NCBI RefSeq assembly: GCF_023156535.1
Contig: NZ_JALNMH010000001.1
Coordinates: 550,914 to 614,913 of the forward strand
From: Pseudomarimonas salicorniae
GTDB lineage: Bacteria > Pseudomonadota > Gammaproteobacteria > Xanthomonadales > Xanthomonadaceae
Length of the DNA stretch: 64,000 bases
Direction of reading: 5' to 3'
The notes under the pieces were generated by a model that saw only the letters and a program-made list of their open reading frames with translations, was not told the origin of the DNA and searched no databases. Positions within the stretch are counted from its first letter, which is position 1, and every line of letters begins with the position of its first letter. A program made the translations under genes and the position numbers. Below are positions 61,027 to 64,000 of this stretch, in pieces.

Positions 61027-62414
61027 CGCCGCGACGCGAGCTGCGCGTTGTCCTCGCGCAGCGCCAGCTGGGCGACCAGCGGTTCCTTCTGCAGGCGGAA
61101 GCGACCCATCTCCGAGGCCGGTAGCGGCTCGGGCTTGGGCATGGTCACCTTGAGCGGGTCGCGGTGGACGCCGGCCAGACGGAATTCGTAGTGCAGGTGC
61201 GGGCCACTGGCCAGGCCGGAAGCGCCCACGTAGCCGATCACGTCCCCCTGCCGTACCCGCGCGCCAGTACGGAAACCGCCGAACTTGGACATGTGGCCGT
61301 AGAGGGTGGTGACTTGGCCGCCGTGCTGCAGGATCACGGTGCGCCCGTAGCCGTTCTTCCAGCCGGCGAACAGAACCTTGCCGTCGCCAGCGGCCATGAT
61401 CGGCGTTCCGGTGCGCGCGGCGTAGTCGACGCCGCGGTGGGCGCGGGTCACCCCCAGCACAGGATGCTTGCGCGCCGTGCTGAAGCGCGAGCTGATCCGG
61501 GCAAAATCGATGGGCATGCGCAGGAAGCCCTTCTTGACCGGACGGCCTTCGGCGTCGAAGTACTCGCTGCGACCGTCAGCGAACATGTAGCGGAAGACCT
61601 GGTAGCGCTTGCCCTGGTTGACGAAGGTGGCGGCGAGAATGTCGCCCGATCGCAGCCTTTCGCCGTCGCGCCAGATCTCCTCATAGATGACGTGGAACTC
61701 GTCGCCCACCCGCAGGTCCTGGGCGAAGTCGATGTCGTAGCCGAAGGCCTTGGCCAGCTCCAACGTGGCCGCCGTGCTCATGCCGGCGGCCTCGGCGGCC
61801 CCGAACAGCGAGGCGGTGATTCGGCCGGAAGCCACCAGCACCCGGTTCTGCAGCTGGCGGGCCTCGGTCTCGCTGCGGATCTCGTCGTCGTCGAGATGCA
61901 GGACGACCCGGCTGGCATCGCCCTTCTCGAAGCGCAGCGCACGCAGGGCCCCGGTTTCATCGCGCGCGAAATCGAACACCTGCCCCGGCCGGATCCGGGT
62001 CAACGGCTCGCGCATCCCCTTCACCTCGAGCAGTCGATGCAGGAGCTGCGCCGACAGGCCCTGGCCCTGGAACAGGTCGGCCATGGACTGACCCGGCTGC
62101 ACGGCCACGGAAGTCCAGTCCGGCGTGCTGTCATCGCCCTCGGCGCGCACCGTCTCGATCGGCTCGGGCAGGTCGAGACCGGTCTCGACCCAGTCATCGC
62201 TCACCAGCGCCTCACCGGGCACCTCATCGGCAGGCTGTTCGCGGTGGGCATCGGCAAAGCCGGGAATGATCGAACTGACCAGCACGACCACCGCGCCAAG
62301 ACAGCTCGCCAGGACCCAGTGCTCGCGCTGCCACTGACGCGGATGGCGCCAGCCTTCGATGCCGGAAAGGCCTGATTCGGACACGCGGCCCTCCCTGCGA
62401 TGCGATTCGATCAC
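61023..62414 (-). CDS. M23 (LytM) peptidoglycan endopeptidase, membrane-anchored
   Basis: A 463-residue protein: TM helix ~33-52 ([20 protein letters not shown]), a LysM/OapA-like region (~100-150; [20 protein letters not shown]), a second domain (~160-290) and the M23 zinc peptidase (~305-420) with HRGVDYAA (His, Asp), LYGHMS and GPHLHYEF. All metal ligands are present, so it should be an active MepM-type D,D-endopeptidase. The tyrS/M23/anmK arrangement is widespread in gammaproteobacteria. Confidence 0.94.
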   Translation of the reverse strand: MIESHRREGRVSESGLSGIEGWRHPRQWQREHWVLASCLGAVVVLVSSIIPGFADAHREQPADEVPGEALVSDDWVETGLDLPEPIETVRAEGDDSTPDWTSVAVQPGQSMADLFQGQGLSAQLLHRLLEVKGMREPLTRIRPGQVFDFARDETGALRALRFEKGDASRVVLHLDDDEIRSETEARQLQNRVLVASGRITASLFGAAEAAGMSTAATLELAKAFGYDIDFAQDLRVGDEFHVIYEEIWRDGERLRSGDILAATFVNQGKRYQVFRYMFADGRSEYFDAEGRPVKKGFLRMPIDFARISSRFSTARKHPVLGVTRAHRGVDYAARTGTPIMAAGDGKVLFAGWKNGYGRTVILQHGGQVTTLYGHMSKFGGFRTGARVRQGDVIGYVGASGLASGPHLHYEFRLAGVHRDPLKVTMPKPEPLPASEMGRFRLQKEPLVAQLALREDNAQLASRR

Positions 62415-62444
62415 CGGTCACGTACTCTTCTGAAATCGGAACGT

Positions 62445-62474
62445 ACGATAAACAGGCTCAAGACACCGCGTCAA
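62445..62474 (-). promoter_or_regulatory. Likely sigma-70 promoter of the M23-anmK-ampG operon
   Basis: Read leftward: -35 TTGACG (62474-62469), 18-bp spacer, -10 TATCGT (62450-62445), 30 bp before the M23 start at 62414. The hexamers are close to consensus for a high-G+C genome. No operator was recognised. Confidence 0.5.
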
Positions 62475-62578
62475 ACCTTTGTTCCTGCTGGATTTTTCAG
62501 CTCGTCGCGTTTAACGTTGCATTAACTTCCTGCCACCCGGTTCCGGCGGGCGGCACACACCTGTTGGAAAGGATCGAG

Positions 62579-63796
62579 ATGGCCAGTGAAGCGGTCGAAG
62601 CCGCGTTGTCCCTGATCGCCCGCGGCGCGGACGAACTCCTGAAGCGTGAAGAGCTGGAGCAGCGCCTTGCGCGCGGCCAGACGCTCCGGGTCAAGGCGGG
62701 GTTCGACCCCACCGCGCCCGACCTGCATCTCGGGCACACCGTCCTGCTGAACAAGATGCGTCAGTTCCAGGATCTCGGTCACCAGGTGATCTTCCTGATC
62801 GGCGACTTCACCGGGATGATCGGCGACCCCACCGGCAAGAACGCGACCCGCAAGCCGCTCAGTCCGGCCGACGTCGAGGCCAATGCCCGCACCTACGCCG
62901 ATCAGGTGTTCAAGGTGCTCGATCGTGAGCGCACCGAGCTGCGCTTCAATTCGGAGTGGTTCAAGAGCATGGATGCCGCCGGAATGATCCGGCTCGCTGC
63001 CCGACACACCGTGGCCCGAATGCTCGAACGTGACGACTTCTCCAAGCGCTTCGCCTCGCAGCAGCCGATCGCCATCCACGAGTTCCTTTATCCGCTCGTC
63101 CAGGGCTGGGATTCGGTGGCCCTCAAGGCCGACGTCGAGCTCGGCGGCACCGATCAGAAGTTCAACCTGCTGATGGGCCGCGCGCTGCAGGAGGCGGAAG
63201 GCCAGCCGCCCCAGGTGGTGCTGACCATGCCCTTGCTCGAGGGCCTCGACGGCGTCAACAAGATGAGCAAGTCGCTGGGCAACTACATCGGAATCAACGA
63301 GCCGGCGATCGACATCGTCACCAAGACGATGAAGATCGGAGACGAGCTGATGTGGCGCTGGTTCGAGCTTCTCAGCTTCGACGCCAGCCTGTCGGACATC
63401 GAGGCAATGCGTCGCGACATCGAGTCGGGGCAGCTCAACCCGCGGGACGCCAAGCTGCGACTGGCCCGCGAATTGGCCGCGCGTTTCCAGGGCGCGGCCG
63501 AGGCCGAGCGCGCCATCGAAGGCTGGCATGCCGCGGTGAGGGGTCAGGGCGACCTGGACACCCTGCCGCTGCACGACATCGGCGTCGACGAGGGCGGCCT
63601 GCGGATCCCGGCGCTTCTGACCCGGGCGGGACTCACGTCGAGCAACAGCGAGGCGAGCCGCAAGCTGAAGGAGGGTGCCGTCCGCATCAATGGTGAAGTG
63701 GTCAGCGATGCGCAGGCCGCGCTGGACGCGGGTTTCGAAGGGCTATTGCAGGTCGGCAAGCGCAATTTCCGCCGCGTTCGCCTGGTGCGAAGCTGA
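62579..63796 (+). CDS. tyrS: Tyrosyl-tRNA synthetase
   Basis: A 405-residue class I synthetase of the TyrZ-like, bacterial type. HIGH-like motif [20 protein letters not shown] (~45-64), tyrosine pocket region, [12 protein letters not shown] near 230, and a C-terminal S4 RNA-binding domain (~335-400; [16 protein letters not shown]). ATG at 62579 has GGAAAGGA five nt upstream; the TTG at 62564 is rejected. Confidence 0.97.
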   Translation: MASEAVEAALSLIARGADELLKREELEQRLARGQTLRVKAGFDPTAPDLHLGHTVLLNKMRQFQDLGHQVIFLIGDFTGMIGDPTGKNATRKPLSPADVEANARTYADQVFKVLDRERTELRFNSEWFKSMDAAGMIRLAARHTVARMLERDDFSKRFASQQPIAIHEFLYPLVQGWDSVALKADVELGGTDQKFNLLMGRALQEAEGQPPQVVLTMPLLEGLDGVNKMSKSLGNYIGINEPAIDIVTKTMKIGDELMWRWFELLSFDASLSDIEAMRRDIESGQLNPRDAKLRLARELAARFQGAAEAERAIEGWHAAVRGQGDLDTLPLHDIGVDEGGLRIPALLTRAGLTSSNSEASRKLKEGAVRINGEVVSDAQAALDAGFEGLLQVGKRNFRRVRLVRS

Positions 63797-63941
63797 ACGA
63801 ATCGCGAATTTTTTCGCGCAGAGGGAAAAACCCGCTTCCCATTTCGAAAGCCTTGCTGCATAGTTCGCGGCCCTTCTGCGGGGCGGTCTTTCGGGGCGGC
63901 GAAGCGGGAGGGACCGGAGTAGAAAAGTTCGTTTGAGGGTA

Positions 63942-63969
63942 TTGACGGACTTCGGAAACGGTGTAAGAT
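63942..63969 (+). promoter_or_regulatory. Strong promoter at right edge, probably of an rRNA operon
   Basis: -35 TTGACG (63942-63947), 16-bp spacer, -10 TAAGAT (63964-63969), followed by a G+C-rich discriminator (GTGCGGCTCGG). A/T-rich AGAAAAGTTCG lies just upstream at the UP-element position. There is no ORF after it up to 64000. The strong hexamers and G+C discriminator are those of stable-RNA promoters, and tyrS precedes an rRNA operon in several xanthomonads; the RNA gene itself lies beyond the window. Confidence 0.65.
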
Positions 63970-64000
63970 GTGCGGCTCGGTTGGACGGAAACGTTCGATC

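Noticed and set aside
63803..63818. Terminator for tyrS (CGCGAA-TTTT-TTCGCG)
   Set aside because: The stem is only six bp and is not followed by a T-tract.

Overview
The window is chromosomal DNA from a high-G+C, Gram-negative gammaproteobacterium. The best guess is the order Lysobacterales (Xanthomonadales) or a close relative. The reasons are the heavy use of TonB systems, the secreted-protein domain types, the gene orders coaBC-dut-algC, gpsA-secB-rhodanese and tyrS/M23/anmK, and REP palindromes of a type seen in pseudomonads and xanthomonads. No phage, plasmid, IS transposase, CRISPR array or tRNA was found. Almost all DNA is coding, and the very many long antisense ORFs are G+C-driven shadows.

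Layout. 1-1777: exported TPR protein cut by the left edge. 1871-6722: methylcitrate-cycle genes acnD and prpF, split by an oppositely oriented tonB-like gene. 6812-11376: MacB/ADOP-type ABC transporter with a sigma-54-type response regulator. 11377-13133: intergenic REP element, a VOC-family protein and an exported protein of unknown function. 13254-20838: an exported S51 (cyanophycinase-like) peptidase, divergent from a possible leader peptide, a TonB-dependent receptor, a YfcC-type amino-acid carrier and an isoaspartyl dipeptidase homologue. This looks like a pathway for beta-aspartyl peptides or cyanophycin. 20881-21342: trmL. 21385-26276: copper/silver RND efflux (cusA, cusB, small Cys/His-rich protein). 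26432-29638: gpsA, secB, rhodanese, an unusual inverted heptamer array, speE. 29807-37295: speA with a coupled membrane gene, a CHASE-GGDEF-EAL protein, a beta-hydroxyacid dehydrogenase and a secreted sugar-dehydrogenase-like protein. 37350-39685: SPOR protein and argS.

39855-49865 is a large TonB module: DUF3450 protein, TtpC-like and ExbB-like proton channels, ExbD, TonB, TPR protein, a TonB-dependent receptor and an exported beta-helix-like protein, ending in a clear UUCG-loop terminator. A REP palindrome sits at the very start of the TPR gene. 49997-63796 is mostly housekeeping: an HD/PDE-like protein, radC, coaBC, dut, membrane-anchored algC, a DUF4124 protein, pyrE, xthA, ampG, anmK, an M23 peptidase and tyrS. 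The right edge carries a strong promoter, probably of an rRNA operon lying outside the window.

The most interesting points are the putative secreted-to-cytoplasmic cyanophycin/isoaspartyl peptide cluster, with its Trp-Trp leader-like ORF and a dipeptidase lacking one metal-binding His; the self-contained TtpC-type TonB module with the REP inside the TPR gene start; and the complementary heptamer arrays between speE and the rhodanese gene. All functions were assigned by reading motifs; no database search was possible.
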